Below, one piece after another: positions 1 to 9,265 of a stretch of DNA of 64,000 nucleotides (position 1 is the first letter of the stretch; every line of letters begins with the position of its first letter). This stretch comes from Janthinobacterium rivuli (GTDB lineage: Bacteria > Pseudomonadota > Gammaproteobacteria > Burkholderiales > Burkholderiaceae_D), in assembly GCF_009208735.1 (NCBI RefSeq), contig NZ_WFLJ01000002.1, forward strand, positions 1 through 64,000. The letters run 5' to 3'. Position numbers and translations under genes: made by a program. The notes below the pieces were generated by a model. That model was given only the letters and a program-made list of their open reading frames with translations. It searched no databases and had not been told where the DNA came from.

Positions 1-1
1 C

Positions 2-871
2 TGGTCGCCGGCCGCGCTGCCGGCGCGGCTGCGCCTGTGGTGGCAGGGCGATGGACAGGGCCAGCGCTGGCGCCGCCGGGTGGGCGCCGCGCTGGCGCTG
101 CTGGCGGTGCTGCTGTTTCCCGTGCGCCTGACGGTGCTGGCGCCGGGCGAGCTGGTGGCGGCCAATCCGGCCACCATCCGCGCGCCGCTCGATGGCGTGA
201 TCGCCGAATTTTCCGTGCGCCCGAACCAGGCCGTGCGCGCCGGCCAGCCGCTGTTCTCGTTCGACCAGGCGCCCATCGGCAGCCGCCTCGACGTCGCGCG
301 CGAAGGGCTGGCCACGGCGCAGGCCGAGTACCGGCAAACGGCGCAGATGATACTCAACGACCCCCGCGCCAAGACCCAGCTGGCCGCGCTGCTGGGCAAG
401 ATCGCCGAGAAGCAGGCGCAGGCGGCGTTCCTGGAGGGCCAGGCGCAGCGCTCGCGCGTGCTGGCGCCGCACGCCGGCATCGCCCTGTTCGACGACCCGT
501 CGGAATGGATAGGCCGGCCCGTGCAGACGGGCGAACGCATCATGCAGGTGGCGGCCGCCGACGACGTGGAGATCGAGGCGTGGGTACCGATCGGCGACGC
601 CATTCCGCTGGCCGAGCGGGCGCCGCTCAAGCTGTACCTGGCGGCCGCGCCGCTGACGCCGCTCGAAGCGAACGTGCGCTACATGAGCCACCGCGCCACC
701 GCGCGCCCCGACGGCAGCTATGCCTACCGCGTGCGCGCCAAGCTGGACGGCGCCACCGGCCAGCGCATCGGCCTGAAGGGCACGGCCAAGCTGGGCGGCG
801 ACCGCGTGCCGCTGCTCTACTGGATACTGCGCCGGCCGCTGGCCAGCATCCGCCAGTTCATCGCCCTGTAG
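2..871 (+). CDS. HlyD-family periplasmic adaptor (5' end outside window)
   Basis: The reading frame is open to the left edge, so the true start is missing; 289 residues are visible. A basic stretch (QRWRRR) leads into one membrane segment near visible residues 27-42. Then comes a lipoyl/barrel-sandwich half (APLDGVIAEF...V..NQAV.AGQPLF), a helical hairpin rich in Ala/Gln/Lys, and the second lipoyl half with a beta-barrel region. This is the plan of membrane-fusion proteins that link an inner-membrane pump to an outer-membrane channel. The next gene starts 11 bp downstream and ends in its own HlyD-like part, so the two are probably co-transcribed and work together. The substrate cannot be told. 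Confidence 0.8.
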   Translation, partial: WSPAALPARLRLWWQGDGQGQRWRRRVGAALALLAVLLFPVRLTVLAPGELVAANPATIRAPLDGVIAEFSVRPNQAVRAGQPLFSFDQAPIGSRLDVAREGLATAQAEYRQTAQMILNDPRAKTQLAALLGKIAEKQAQAAFLEGQAQRSRVLAPHAGIALFDDPSEWIGRPVQTGERIMQVAAADDVEIEAWVPIGDAIPLAERAPLKLYLAAAPLTPLEANVRYMSHRATARPDGSYAYRVRAKLDGATGQRIGLKGTAKLGGDRVPLLYWILRRPLASIRQFIAL

Positions 872-882
872 AACGGAACCGC

Positions 883-2982
883 ATGCACGCCTTACCCTTG
901 CTGCGCCAGGAGCTGTCCATCCATGCCGGACCGCGCCTGCCCGACGGCCAGCCCAGCTGGACCTTGCATGACCCCGTGCGCAACCTGTTCTTCCAGCTCG
1001 ACTGGCCCAGCTTCGAGATGCTGCGCCGCTGGGAGAACAACGATGCCCAGGCCCTCATCGACGACATCAACGGCAGCACCACCTTGCAACTCGACGGCGG
1101 CGCCATCGAGCGCCTGCTCGAGTTCCTGCGCGAGCAGCAGCTGCTGCAGCCGCGCCGGGGTGCCGCGGCGGCGATGGCGGCCACGCGCCAGCGCCAGCGC
1201 GGCAGCTGGCAGCAGTGGCTGCTGCATAACTACCTGTTTTTCCGCATCCCCCTGGTGCACCCGGACCGCTGGCTGGACTGGCTCGCGCCGCGCCTCGGGT
1301 GGCTGTTTTCGCCCGCCTTCCGCTGGCTGACCCTGGCCGCCGGCCTGCTGGGCGTGGCCGGCGCCTACCGCGACTGGGAACGCTTTTCCGCCACCCTGCT
1401 CGACACGCTGAGCTGGCACGGCGCCCTGCTGTACGGCGCCGCCATCACCTTCGCCAAGGTCTGCCATGAACTGGGCCACGCGCTGACGGCCAAGCGCTAC
1501 GGCTGCCGCGTGCCGACCATGGGCCTGGCCTTCCTGGTGATGTGGCCCGTGGCCTACACGGACACCAACGAAGTGTGGAAGCTGGCGCGCCGCGAGCAGC
1601 GCCTGGCCGTGGCGGGCGCCGGCATCATGACGGAACTGATGATCGCCGCCTGGGCCACGCTGGCCTGGACCTGGCTGCCCGATGGCGGCCCCAAGCAGGT
1701 CGCCTTCCTGCTCTCGACCACCACCTGGATCACCACCGTGGCCATCAATGCCAGCCCCTTCATGCGCTTTGACGGCTACTTCCTGCTGTCCGATTACCTG
1801 GGCCTGCCCAACCTGCACAGCCGCGCATTCGCGCTGGCCCGCTGGGACTTGCGCGAACGCCTGTTCGCGCTGAACGAGCCGGCGCCGGAATCGTTCCCGC
1901 CGCGCCGGCGCGCCGGCCTGATCCTGTTCGCTTGGGCCGTGTGGATCTACCGGCTGGTGCTGTTTCTCGGCATCGCCGCGCTCGTGTACCACTTCTTCAT
2001 CAAGGCCGTCGGCATCCTGCTGTTCCTCGTCGAGATCTGCTGGTTTGTCGCGTTGCCGCTGTGGCGCGAACTGCAGGTGTGGCGCTCGCGCCGCGACGCC
2101 CTGCGGCACAGCCGCCGCGCCTGGCGCAGCGCCGGCCTGGCCGCGCTGCTGCCGCTGCTCCTGCTGCTGCCGTGGCCGGACCGGGTGCTGACCTCCGGCG
2201 TGCTGCAGCCGCAGGCGCGCCTGGCGCTGTACGCGCCCGCGCACGCGGCGCTCGAAGCGCTGCCCGTGGCCAATGGCCAGCACGTCGCCGCCGGCCAGCC
2301 CCTGCTGCGCCTGTCCTCGCCCGAACTGGCCCTGCGCGAAGGCGAGACGGGCGCGCGCCAGGACTTGCTGGCATGGCAATCGGCGGCTGCCGGCCTGGAC
2401 GCCGCCAGCCGCAAGGACTGGCAAGTGCTGAACGACCAGCTGGCCTACGCCAGCGCCGAGCATGCGACGGTGGGCGCGGACTTGCGGCGCTACCGGCCGC
2501 TGGCGCCGTTCGCGGGCGTGCTGGTCGACGTCGATCCCGACCTGCGGCCCGGCGAATGGCTCAAGGGGCAGGAGTATCTGGGCTCGCTGGTGGGCGCCGG
2601 GCGCTGGCAGGTGGTGGCCTACGTCGACCAGGACGCCGTGCGGCGCATCGCGCGCGGCGACCGCGCCCTGTTCCTCGCCGACGGCCTGGCCGGCCCCGCG
2701 CTGCGCCTGACCGTGGCCAGCATCGACCGCGATGCCAGCCGCACGCTGAATGAACCGGAACTGGCGGCGCTGTTCGGCGGCGACGTGCTGGTGCGCGAAA
2801 AGAACGGCGTGCTGTATCCGGAACAGGCCGTGTACCGGGTGCTGCTCGATGCGGACGCCGAATTGCCGGCCACCAGCCCCGCCTGGCGCGGCAGGGTCGC
2901 CATCGCCGGGGAATGGGAAGCGCCGGCATGGCGCTTCCTGCGCGCGGCCGCGGGCGTGGCGCGCCGCGAAGCGGGTTTCTAG
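883..2982 (+). CDS. PqqD-like / M50 (site-2 protease-like) / HlyD-like fusion membrane protein
   Basis: This is a 699-residue protein. Residues about 1-90 read like a PqqD/RRE winged-helix domain (W.LHDP.RN..F.LD...FEML, then a C-terminal helix ending in a ...EQQLLQ-type turn). A multi-pass membrane core follows, with the zinc-metalloprotease signature HELGH at 195-199 and a downstream FDG (Asp297), as in S2P/M50 enzymes. After more membrane segments, the last 250 residues resemble a HlyD barrel-sandwich domain (ANGQHVAAGQPLLRL). I start at the ATG at 883; a longer in-frame reading from position 37 would overlap the preceding adaptor gene out of frame. Known relatives are annotated as putative peptide zinc metalloproteases. 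Its substrate, perhaps an exported peptide, is inferred only. Confidence 0.8.
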   Translation: MHALPLLRQELSIHAGPRLPDGQPSWTLHDPVRNLFFQLDWPSFEMLRRWENNDAQALIDDINGSTTLQLDGGAIERLLEFLREQQLLQPRRGAAAAMAATRQRQRGSWQQWLLHNYLFFRIPLVHPDRWLDWLAPRLGWLFSPAFRWLTLAAGLLGVAGAYRDWERFSATLLDTLSWHGALLYGAAITFAKVCHELGHALTAKRYGCRVPTMGLAFLVMWPVAYTDTNEVWKLARREQRLAVAGAGIMTELMIAAWATLAWTWLPDGGPKQVAFLLSTTTWITTVAINASPFMRFDGYFLLSDYLGLPNLHSRAFALARWDLRERLFALNEPAPESFPPRRRAGLILFAWAVWIYRLVLFLGIAALVYHFFIKAVGILLFLVEICWFVALPLWRELQVWRSRRDALRHSRRAWRSAGLAALLPLLLLLPWPDRVLTSGVLQPQARLALYAPAHAALEALPVANGQHVAAGQPLLRLSSPELALREGETGARQDLLAWQSAAAGLDAASRKDWQVLNDQLAYASAEHATVGADLRRYRPLAPFAGVLVDVDPDLRPGEWLKGQEYLGSLVGAGRWQVVAYVDQDAVRRIARGDRALFLADGLAGPALRLTVASIDRDASRTLNEPELAALFGGDVLVREKNGVLYPEQAVYRVLLDADAELPATSPAWRGRVAIAGEWEAPAWRFLRAAAGVARREAGF

Positions 2983-3115
2983 CGCCGCCACGCGGTCGGA
3001 CGGACGGCCCTGGCGGCCGGCCGCCGACGACCGTGCGCCGATCGTGGTATGGTTAGCAAATCCGGCGGCCCTTGTCCGGCGCCGGAATTAAACAAACCGC
3101 AAGATTATTAGGCTC

Positions 3116-4237
3116 ATGTCAGAAAAAATCATCATGATGGCGGAGCGGCGACGTGCCGCGCCAGCCATCCCGGCCTCCCTGGAAGCGCCGACAGGCCTGC
3201 TGAACGATCAACTGGGCCGGCCCCTGCACGACTTGCGCATCTCGATTACCGACCGCTGCAATTTCCGTTGCGTGTACTGCATGCCGAAGGACGTGTTCGA
3301 CAAGAACCACGTGTATCTGCCGCACACGGATTTGCTGTCGTTCGAGGAAATCACGCGCGTGGCGCGCCTGTTCGTCGCGCACGGCGTGGAAAAGATCCGC
3401 CTGACGGGCGGCGAGCCGCTGCTGCGCAAGAATATCGAAAAGCTCATCGCCATGCTGGCCGAACTGCGCACGCCGTCGGGCCAGCCGCTGGACCTGACCC
3501 TGACGACCAATGGTTCCTTGCTCGCCAGAAAGGCGCAAGCGCTCAAGGATGCGGGCTTGAACCGCGTCACCGTGTCGCTCGATTCGCTCGACGACGCCAC
3601 CTTCAAGCGCATGAACGATGTCGACTTCGCCGTGGCCGACGTGCTGCACGGCATCGACGCGGCGCATGCGGCGGGCCTGGGTCCCATCAAGATCAACATG
3701 GTCGTCAAGGCCGGCATGAACGAGCAGGAAATCGTGCCCATGGCGCGCCACTTCAAGGGCACGCCCTACATCCTGCGCTTCATCGAGTACATGGATGTGG
3801 GCGCCTCGAACGGCTGGAACTTGCAGGAAGTCATACCATCGGACGACGTCGTGCGGCGCATCGCCGCGCACATGCCCTTGCTGCCCATCGACCCGAACTA
3901 CGCGGGCGAGACGGCGGCGCGCTGGCGTTATGCCGATGGCGGCGGCGAAATCGGCCTCATTTCCAGCGTCACGCAAGCGTTCTGCGGCGACTGCAGCCGT
4001 GCCCGCCTCTCGACCGAAGGCAAGCTGTACACCTGCCTGTTCGCCAGCAGCGGCCACGACTTGCGCAGCCTGCTGCGGGGCGGCCATAGCGACGCGGAAA
4101 TCTCTTCGGCCGTGGCGCAGCTGTGGCGCGGCCGCGGCGACCGCTATTCGCAATTGCGCACCAGCCAGACGGATTTGACGGGCGGCGCGCTTGAGCACGG
4201 TAAAAAGAAAGTGGAAATGTCGTATATCGGCGGCTGA
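3116..4237 (+). CDS. moaA: GTP 3',8-cyclase MoaA
   Basis: A radical-SAM enzyme that, with MoaC, turns GTP into cyclic pyranopterin monophosphate, the first step of molybdenum cofactor synthesis in the cytosol. The N-terminal cluster motif CNFRCVYC supplies Cys48, Cys52 and Cys55. The GGEP SAM-binding motif follows, and the C-terminal cluster motif [10 protein letters not shown]...C is present. The protein ends in Gly-Gly, as expected for the family. Length 373 aa is normal; about 30 extra residues precede the conserved core. The MobA-MoeA fusion gene follows after about 60 bp on the same strand, so the two form a Moco biosynthesis unit. Confidence 0.96.
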   Translation: MSEKIIMMAERRRAAPAIPASLEAPTGLLNDQLGRPLHDLRISITDRCNFRCVYCMPKDVFDKNHVYLPHTDLLSFEEITRVARLFVAHGVEKIRLTGGEPLLRKNIEKLIAMLAELRTPSGQPLDLTLTTNGSLLARKAQALKDAGLNRVTVSLDSLDDATFKRMNDVDFAVADVLHGIDAAHAAGLGPIKINMVVKAGMNEQEIVPMARHFKGTPYILRFIEYMDVGASNGWNLQEVIPSDDVVRRIAAHMPLLPIDPNYAGETAARWRYADGGGEIGLISSVTQAFCGDCSRARLSTEGKLYTCLFASSGHDLRSLLRGGHSDAEISSAVAQLWRGRGDRYSQLRTSQTDLTGGALEHGKKKVEMSYIGG

Positions 4238-4299
4238 ATCGGGCGCGGCGCACGCCCGCCGCTGCTACCATGGCGTATGCATCCACATTTTCGCCTCTC

Positions 4300-6147
4300 A
4301 TGATCAACAAACACGACATTACCGGCCTGATCCTGGCCGGCGGCCTCGGCACGCGCATGGGCCAGCGCGACAAGGGCATGCTGCCCCTGCATGGCCAGCC
4401 CCTGGCGCGCCATGTGCTGCAGCGCCTGGCACCGCAAGTGGGCCAGCTGGCCCTCAGCGTCCACGCCGATGCCGGCGACTACGCCCGCTTCGGCCTGCCC
4501 GTGTGGCCGGACGCGCTGCCGGGCCAGCTCGGTCCGCTGGCAGGCTTGCATAGCGGCATGCATCACGCCAGCACGCCGTACCTGCTCACCGTGCCCTGCG
4601 ATTCGCCCCTGCTGCCGCCCGACCTGGCCATGCGCCTGGCGGCCGGTTTGGCGCAGGACAATGCCGACCTGGCCATCGCCGTCACCGAGGAAGTCGATGC
4701 GGCGACGGGCGCGGCAGTGCGCCGCCCGCATCCCGTCTTTTGTCTCGTCAAGACCGCCGCCCTGTCCCAGCTCGATGCGTATCTGCGCAGCGGGGAGCGC
4801 CGCATGCGCACCTGGCACGGTCCCTTGAAACTGGCTGAAGTGCTGTTCGAGAACAATAGCGCATTCGGCAACATCAATACGCCGGACGAGCTGGCCGCCC
4901 TGCAGGCGCAGGGCTTGTCCGTGCCGATGGCGCAAGCCATCCTGGCCGACGCCGTCGCACCCGTGGCCGACATCGAGGCACTGCCGCTGCCGCAAGCGTT
5001 CGAGCGCATCCTGGCGGCCGACATCATCTCGCCCATCAGCGTGCCCGCGCACGACAATTCCGCCATGGATGGTTACGCGCTGCATGGAGCGGACCTGGGC
5101 GGCGACGCGCCCGTCACCCTGGCCGTGGTCGACACCATCCTGGCCGGCCGCCCCGGCACGGTCAGCGTGGGGCGCGGGCAATGCGCGCGCATCATGACGG
5201 GCGCCGTCATGCCGGACGGCTGCGACAGCGTGGTGCCGCAGGAACTGGTGCGGCAAGCCAGCGCCAGCAGCATCACGCTGGCGCCGGACTGCATCCGCCC
5301 CGGCGACAACCGCCGTTTCAAGGGCGAGGACTTGATGCAGGGCCAGCCTGCTCTGCTGCAGGGCAAGATACTCGGCCCGGCCGAACTGGGTCTGCTGGCC
5401 TCGCTGGGCATCGCCACGGTGCCCGTGCGGCGGCGCCTGCGCGTGGCCTTCTTTTCCACGGGCGACGAATTGCGCTCGCTCGGCGAGCCGCTGGCCGCCG
5501 GCTGCATCTACGACAGCAACCGCTACACCCTGCTGGGCATGCTGACACGCCTCGGCTGCGACGTGCTCGACATGGGCATCGTCAAGGACAATCCGCAGGC
5601 GCTGGAAACGGCCCTGCGCGGCGCCTGCGCCAAGGCCGACGTCATCGTCACCTCGGGCGGCGTGTCCAGCGGCGCGGCCGATTTTACGCGCGAGATCCTG
5701 GCGCGCCTCGGTGAAGTGGCCTTCTGGCAAATCAACATGCGCCCGGGCCGCCCCATGGCCTTTGGCCGGATTGCCAGCGAGGGCGACACGGCCTTGCTGC
5801 TGGGTTTGCCGGGCAACCCGGTGGCCGTGATGGCGGCGTTTTATTTCCTCGCCCGCCCGACCCTGCTGCGCCTGATGGGCGCCGATGCGGACACGTCCGC
5901 CCTGCCGTTGCTGCAGGTGGCGGCGCAGGCGCCGATGCGCAAGAAACGGGGCCGCACGGAATACCAGCGCGGCATCGTCGAGCGCGGCGCGGACGGACGC
6001 CAGCACGTGCGCGTGACGGGCGCGCAAGGCTCGGGCATCCTGCGCTCGATGACGCAAGCCAATTGCATGATCGTGCTGCACGAAGCGCAAGGCAACGTGG
6101 CGGCCGGCGACCTGGTCGACATCGTGCTGTTCCACGGACTGACCTGA
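4300..6147 (+). CDS. mobA-moeA: MobA-MoeA fusion: molybdenum cofactor guanylyltransferase / molybdopterin molybdenumtransferase
   Basis: A single 615-codon frame encodes two enzymes that are usually separate. Residues 1 to about 205 are MobA: the nucleotide-binding motif LAGGLGTRMG..DKGML, the CDSPLL loop, and NINTPDEL near the domain end. From about residue 210 the protein is MoeA: NSAMDGYAL, GAVMP.G.D.VV, TSGGVSSGAADF and GLPGNPVAVM. MoeA inserts molybdate into adenylylated molybdopterin and MobA adds GMP. The linker is almost absent. The upstream ATG at 4270 would add ten residues; I prefer 4300 because it puts the start next to the conserved ITGLILAGG strand. An internal ATG at 4927 could in principle give free MoeA, but no clear ribosome site precedes it. 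Confidence 0.93.
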   Translation: MINKHDITGLILAGGLGTRMGQRDKGMLPLHGQPLARHVLQRLAPQVGQLALSVHADAGDYARFGLPVWPDALPGQLGPLAGLHSGMHHASTPYLLTVPCDSPLLPPDLAMRLAAGLAQDNADLAIAVTEEVDAATGAAVRRPHPVFCLVKTAALSQLDAYLRSGERRMRTWHGPLKLAEVLFENNSAFGNINTPDELAALQAQGLSVPMAQAILADAVAPVADIEALPLPQAFERILAADIISPISVPAHDNSAMDGYALHGADLGGDAPVTLAVVDTILAGRPGTVSVGRGQCARIMTGAVMPDGCDSVVPQELVRQASASSITLAPDCIRPGDNRRFKGEDLMQGQPALLQGKILGPAELGLLASLGIATVPVRRRLRVAFFSTGDELRSLGEPLAAGCIYDSNRYTLLGMLTRLGCDVLDMGIVKDNPQALETALRGACAKADVIVTSGGVSSGAADFTREILARLGEVAFWQINMRPGRPMAFGRIASEGDTALLLGLPGNPVAVMAAFYFLARPTLLRLMGADADTSALPLLQVAAQAPMRKKRGRTEYQRGIVERGADGRQHVRVTGAQGSGILRSMTQANCMIVLHEAQGNVAAGDLVDIVLFHGLT

Positions 6148-6207
6148 CGCGCCAGCGCCGGCCAGGCTGACCGCGCCGGCGGCGCCTCCTCCTCCTCCCC
6201 TGCCAAG

Positions 6208-6237
6208 ACGGCCCGCCCTGCGCGGGCCGTTTGTATT
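6208..6237 (+). terminator. Rho-independent terminator after mobA-moeA
   Basis: A 9-bp GC-rich inverted repeat, ACGGCCCGC/GCGGGCCGT with a 5-nt loop, is followed by TTGTATT. It sits 60 bp after the mobA-moeA stop and ends the Moco unit. The T tract is interrupted, so termination strength is uncertain. Confidence 0.7.
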
Positions 6238-6444
6238 GCCCCTTCGCAATCACATTGCCTGCGCGGCAACCGTCCCTCCTATCGAGATAAAAATATTAAT
6301 TATTTCCATGAGTAAAAAATAAATAAACACAACACTAATTGTAATAATTTTATTTATTAGTTGATATTGAAGTTTCTTCGGTGATAACATCTGAGCTTAG
6401 ACAAAAAGTTCAATTTTGATATTGTTTTCACGAGGAAACTTCCA
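6238..6444 (+). promoter_or_regulatory. AT-rich leader of the PEP-CTERM/MHFG gene
   Basis: About 160 bp of strikingly AT-rich sequence (roughly 6280-6440) stands out from the GC-rich surroundings and contains no gene. It ends in a GAGGAAAC ribosome site ahead of the ATG at 6445. Several T/A-rich hexamers could serve as promoter elements, but I cannot single one out. Confidence 0.45.
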
Positions 6445-7350
6445 ATGAAACACCGTTCATGGATCGCGGGCGCCAGCGTGCTGGGAGCAGCTTGCCTGCT
6501 GGGCATGGCATCCCTGACGCCGCTGCCCGCCTACGCCAAGGGGGCCCCACGGGCCGACGTGCTGGAGAACTGCAGCTGGAACCGTCCCGGCGTCGACCCG
6601 TTCATGGGTGACGTGGTGGCGGCCGTGGACCGCTATACGGACATCGCGCCGCCGGTGCGCGAAGAATTGAAGCAGCGCATGCGCGCGCGCCAGTATGATG
6701 AAATCGTCGTGATCAGCCGCGACGCCATCCGCGGCAAGGGCGGCTACAACGCGCGCATCAGCGACATGCATTTCGGCCCGGGCCGGGTGTGCCGCAATGT
6801 CACGCGCGCGGGATGGAGCGAGCAGATGCAGGAACGGGGACTCGTGTATTGCGTGCAGGGCCAGTGCATCCTGGTGCCGACGATTTGCCGCAACGTCAGC
6901 CGCATCACGCAGGCGCCCGCGTCGGCGCCGCCGGCGGCAGGCGCTGCCGCTCCCGGTGGCGCCGCGCCTGTCGCCGCCGCACCGGCCGCCCCGGAAACGG
7001 CCGGCGCGCCCTTGATCGACAATCCCGACGCCTTGCGCGGCGGCTCGTTCACAGGCGGCGCCATGCCGCCCGCGGTGGCCAGCATTCCTTTCCTGCCCTT
7101 CGATTATGTGCGTACCGTCGGCAGCACCGGCTCCCCGGCCGGCATGGGCGGCGGGAGTGGCGGAGGAGGTGGTGGCTTGCCGCCCGGCCTGGCGGGCGGC
7201 GGCATCATCGTGCCGCCCAGCGTGATCCTGCCGACGCTGCCGCCGACCGACCTGTCCGTCCTGCCGGCCGTGCCGGAACCCGACACCTGGGCCATGCTGC
7301 TGGCGGGACTGGCGCTATGTGCCTGCGCCACGCTGCGCCGCCGGCGCTAG
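6445..7350 (+). CDS. PEP-CTERM sorted exported protein, MHFG type
   Basis: A 301-residue exported protein. The signal peptide (MKHRSWIAGASVLGAACLLG...AYA) is followed by a domain holding the SDMHFGPG motif and four Cys, in CRNVTRAGW, YCVQGQC and ICRNVS. After it come an Ala/Pro-rich linker and a Gly-rich low-complexity stretch. The C-terminus carries the PEP-CTERM signal: VPEPDTW, a hydrophobic helix, then RRRR. In this system exosortase removes the tail during export to the envelope or matrix. The MHFG domain marks a known PEP-CTERM family of unknown function. The stop overlaps the rmuC stop on the other strand by 4 bp. A second PEP-CTERM gene lies near 57 kb; no exosortase is in the window. 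Confidence 0.88.
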   Translation: MKHRSWIAGASVLGAACLLGMASLTPLPAYAKGAPRADVLENCSWNRPGVDPFMGDVVAAVDRYTDIAPPVREELKQRMRARQYDEIVVISRDAIRGKGGYNARISDMHFGPGRVCRNVTRAGWSEQMQERGLVYCVQGQCILVPTICRNVSRITQAPASAPPAAGAAAPGGAAPVAAAPAAPETAGAPLIDNPDALRGGSFTGGAMPPAVASIPFLPFDYVRTVGSTGSPAGMGGGSGGGGGGLPPGLAGGGIIVPPSVILPTLPPTDLSVLPAVPEPDTWAMLLAGLALCACATLRRRR

Positions 7351-8732
7351 TCGCCGTCCGCCTCGGCGGATAATCCCGCGTCCGCCTTACCCAGCAGCAA
7401 GGCGGCCGCCTCGCCCGGCAAGGCTTCCACGGATTTCAATTTGCGCGCCATCTGCCGGCTGCGCACTTCCGCGCTTTCGATATTTTTCGCCGCCTTTTCC
7501 AGGGTCAGCCGGGTTTGCGACAGCACGTCGCCGAACTTGCCGAATTCCGTCTTCACGGCGCCCAGCACTTGCCACACTTCCGACGAGCGCTTTTCCAGCG
7601 CCAGGGTGCGGAAACCCATCTGCAGGCTGTTGAGCAAGGCCGTCAGAGTGGAAGGCCCGGCGATGCTGACCCGGTGCACGCGCTGCAATTCGTCGGCCAG
7701 CCCCGGGCGGCGCAGCACTTCCGCATACAAGCCTTCCGTGGGCAGGAAGAGGATGGCAAAGTCGGTGGTCTGCGGCGGCGCCAGGTATTTTTCGGCGATG
7801 GTTTTCGCTTCGCCCCGCACGGCCCGCTCCAGCTCGCGGCCGGCCAGGGCCACGCCGTCGGCATCGGCCCGCTCGGCCGCCTCGACCAGGCGCTCGTACT
7901 GTTCCTTGGGGAATTTCGCGTCGATCGGCATCCACACGGGTGGCCCGCCGTCTAGCATGCCCGGCAACTTCAGGGCGAACTCCACGCGCGCGCCGCTGCC
8001 CGGCACGGTCTCCACGTTCTTCGCATACTGGTCGACAGTGAGTACCTGCTCCAGCAGCATTTCCAGCTGCACCTCGCCCCAGGTGCCACGCGTCTTGACG
8101 TTGGTGAGCACCCGCTTCAGGTCACCCACGCCCAGCGCCAGCTGCTGCATTTCACCGAGGCCCTGATGGACTTTTTCCAGCCGCTCCGACACTTGCTGGA
8201 ACGAGGCGTTCAAACGCGTCTCCAGCGTCGCGTGCAGCTTTTCATCGACCGTCTTGCGCATCTCTTCCAGGCGCGCACCATTGTCGGCCTGCAAGTCGCG
8301 GATCTTGTTTTCCAGGGTGGCGCGCACTTCCAGCATGCGCTGCGCATTCGATTCCGTCAGCTGCGCCAGGGTCTGGTTGGTGCTGTCGGCAAAGCGCGCC
8401 AGGCTTTGCGCCTGTTCCTCGCGCCCGACTTTCCCCTGCGCCTGCATCTGCGTGCGCAGGCTGTCGAGCTGCTGCAAGGTCGCCGCCTGGAATTGCGCCA
8501 GGCTGGTGGCCAGGTCCTGGCGCGCCGCCTGCGCCGACGCCTGCAGCTGCAGCCGCACTTCGCGCTCGACCCGGTCGATGCGTTCCAGGCTTTGCTGCTG
8601 GTGCTGCTGCACCAGGGCCAGGGTGGTGGCGCCATCGCCGGCCGCGCCGCGCGGGCGCAGCAAGATCAATAGCAACAGGACGATGGCGACGATGGCGGCG
8701 CCCAGCAGGCTGTAGAACTCGATTGGGCTCAT
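7347..8732 (-). CDS. rmuC: DNA recombination protein RmuC
   Basis: A 461-residue protein with an N-terminal membrane anchor (SLLGAAIVAIVLLLLILL), a long Gln/Glu/Ala-rich coiled coil (about 40-200), and the C-terminal RmuC nuclease-like domain. That domain carries conserved stretches such as GTWGEVQLEMLLEQ, MPIDAKFP.EQYERL, ILFLPTEGLYAEV and VSIAGPSTLTALLNS. RmuC limits recombination at inverted repeats, probably as a membrane-linked nuclease. It lies 5 bp downstream of the haemoglobin gene and is probably co-transcribed with it. Confidence 0.94.
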   Translation of the reverse strand: MSPIEFYSLLGAAIVAIVLLLLILLRPRGAAGDGATTLALVQQHQQQSLERIDRVEREVRLQLQASAQAARQDLATSLAQFQAATLQQLDSLRTQMQAQGKVGREEQAQSLARFADSTNQTLAQLTESNAQRMLEVRATLENKIRDLQADNGARLEEMRKTVDEKLHATLETRLNASFQQVSERLEKVHQGLGEMQQLALGVGDLKRVLTNVKTRGTWGEVQLEMLLEQVLTVDQYAKNVETVPGSGARVEFALKLPGMLDGGPPVWMPIDAKFPKEQYERLVEAAERADADGVALAGRELERAVRGEAKTIAEKYLAPPQTTDFAILFLPTEGLYAEVLRRPGLADELQRVHRVSIAGPSTLTALLNSLQMGFRTLALEKRSSEVWQVLGAVKTEFGKFGDVLSQTRLTLEKAAKNIESAEVRSRQMARKLKSVEALPGEAAALLLGKADAGLSAEADGD

Positions 8733-8737
8733 GGGTG

Positions 8738-9133
8738 TCAGTCAGGTTTGTTGCGCATCCAGTCGGCCGTCTGATAGAACGATTCCATCAGGCGCACGCG
8801 CAAGGATTCTTCGATGCCCGTGTCTTCCATGGCCCAGGCCATGGCGCGCAGCCACTGGTCGCGCTCGCTCGTGCCTATGGCGTAAGGCAAGTGGCGCGCG
8901 CGCAGGCGCGGGTGGCCGAATTTCTCGATATACAAGTCCGGCCCGCCCATCCAGCCCGTCAGGAAGAAATACAGCTTGTCGCGCGAACCGTCCGTCGAAG
9001 GCGGATGCATGACGCGGATGCCGGCGAACTCGGCTTCGAGTTCCATCAAGTCATAAAAACGGTCGACCATTTCGCGCAGCACAGGGGCGCCGCCGATGGT
9101 CTCGTACAGGGTGGGGGCAGTGGTATCAGTCAT
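8738..9133 (-). CDS. Group II truncated haemoglobin
   Basis: A 131-residue single-domain globin. It opens with TLYETIGGAPVLREMVDRFYDLM and contains a YFFLTGWMGGP segment, then the proximal-His region FGHPRLRARHLPYAIG, then DQWLRAMAWAM with the Trp typical of group II (trHbO). Such globins bind oxygen, NO or peroxides and often act in redox or NO tolerance. A longer frame reaches 9202, but its N-terminus is Ala-rich and not globin-like, so I start at the ATG at 9133. It heads a likely two-gene unit with rmuC and is divergent from the MFS gene. Confidence 0.9.
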   Translation of the reverse strand: MTDTTAPTLYETIGGAPVLREMVDRFYDLMELEAEFAGIRVMHPPSTDGSRDKLYFFLTGWMGGPDLYIEKFGHPRLRARHLPYAIGTSERDQWLRAMAWAMEDTGIEESLRVRLMESFYQTADWMRNKPD

Positions 9134-9207
9134 GGCCGCCATAATAGCGCAAGCGCCGGCGGCCCATGCGGCGCCAGCTGCCGCTGCCGCCATAAAAAGC
9201 AATATAC

Positions 9208-9237
9208 TTGACCACTCAAGCTTTTATCAACTACTAT
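9208..9237 (+). promoter_or_regulatory. Sigma-70 promoter of the MFS gene
   Basis: TTGACC (9208-9213), an 18-bp spacer and TACTAT (9232-9237). The -10 box contains the upstream ATG at 9236, so transcription would start near 9244 and that ATG cannot be used. This fixes the translation start at 9266. Confidence 0.65.
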
Positions 9238-9265
9238 GCAATCTTTAAACACGGACAGATCAACC

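Noticed and set aside
9236-9265. Upstream ATG for the MFS gene
   Set aside because: It lies inside the -10 box of the predicted promoter, so it would not be transcribed.
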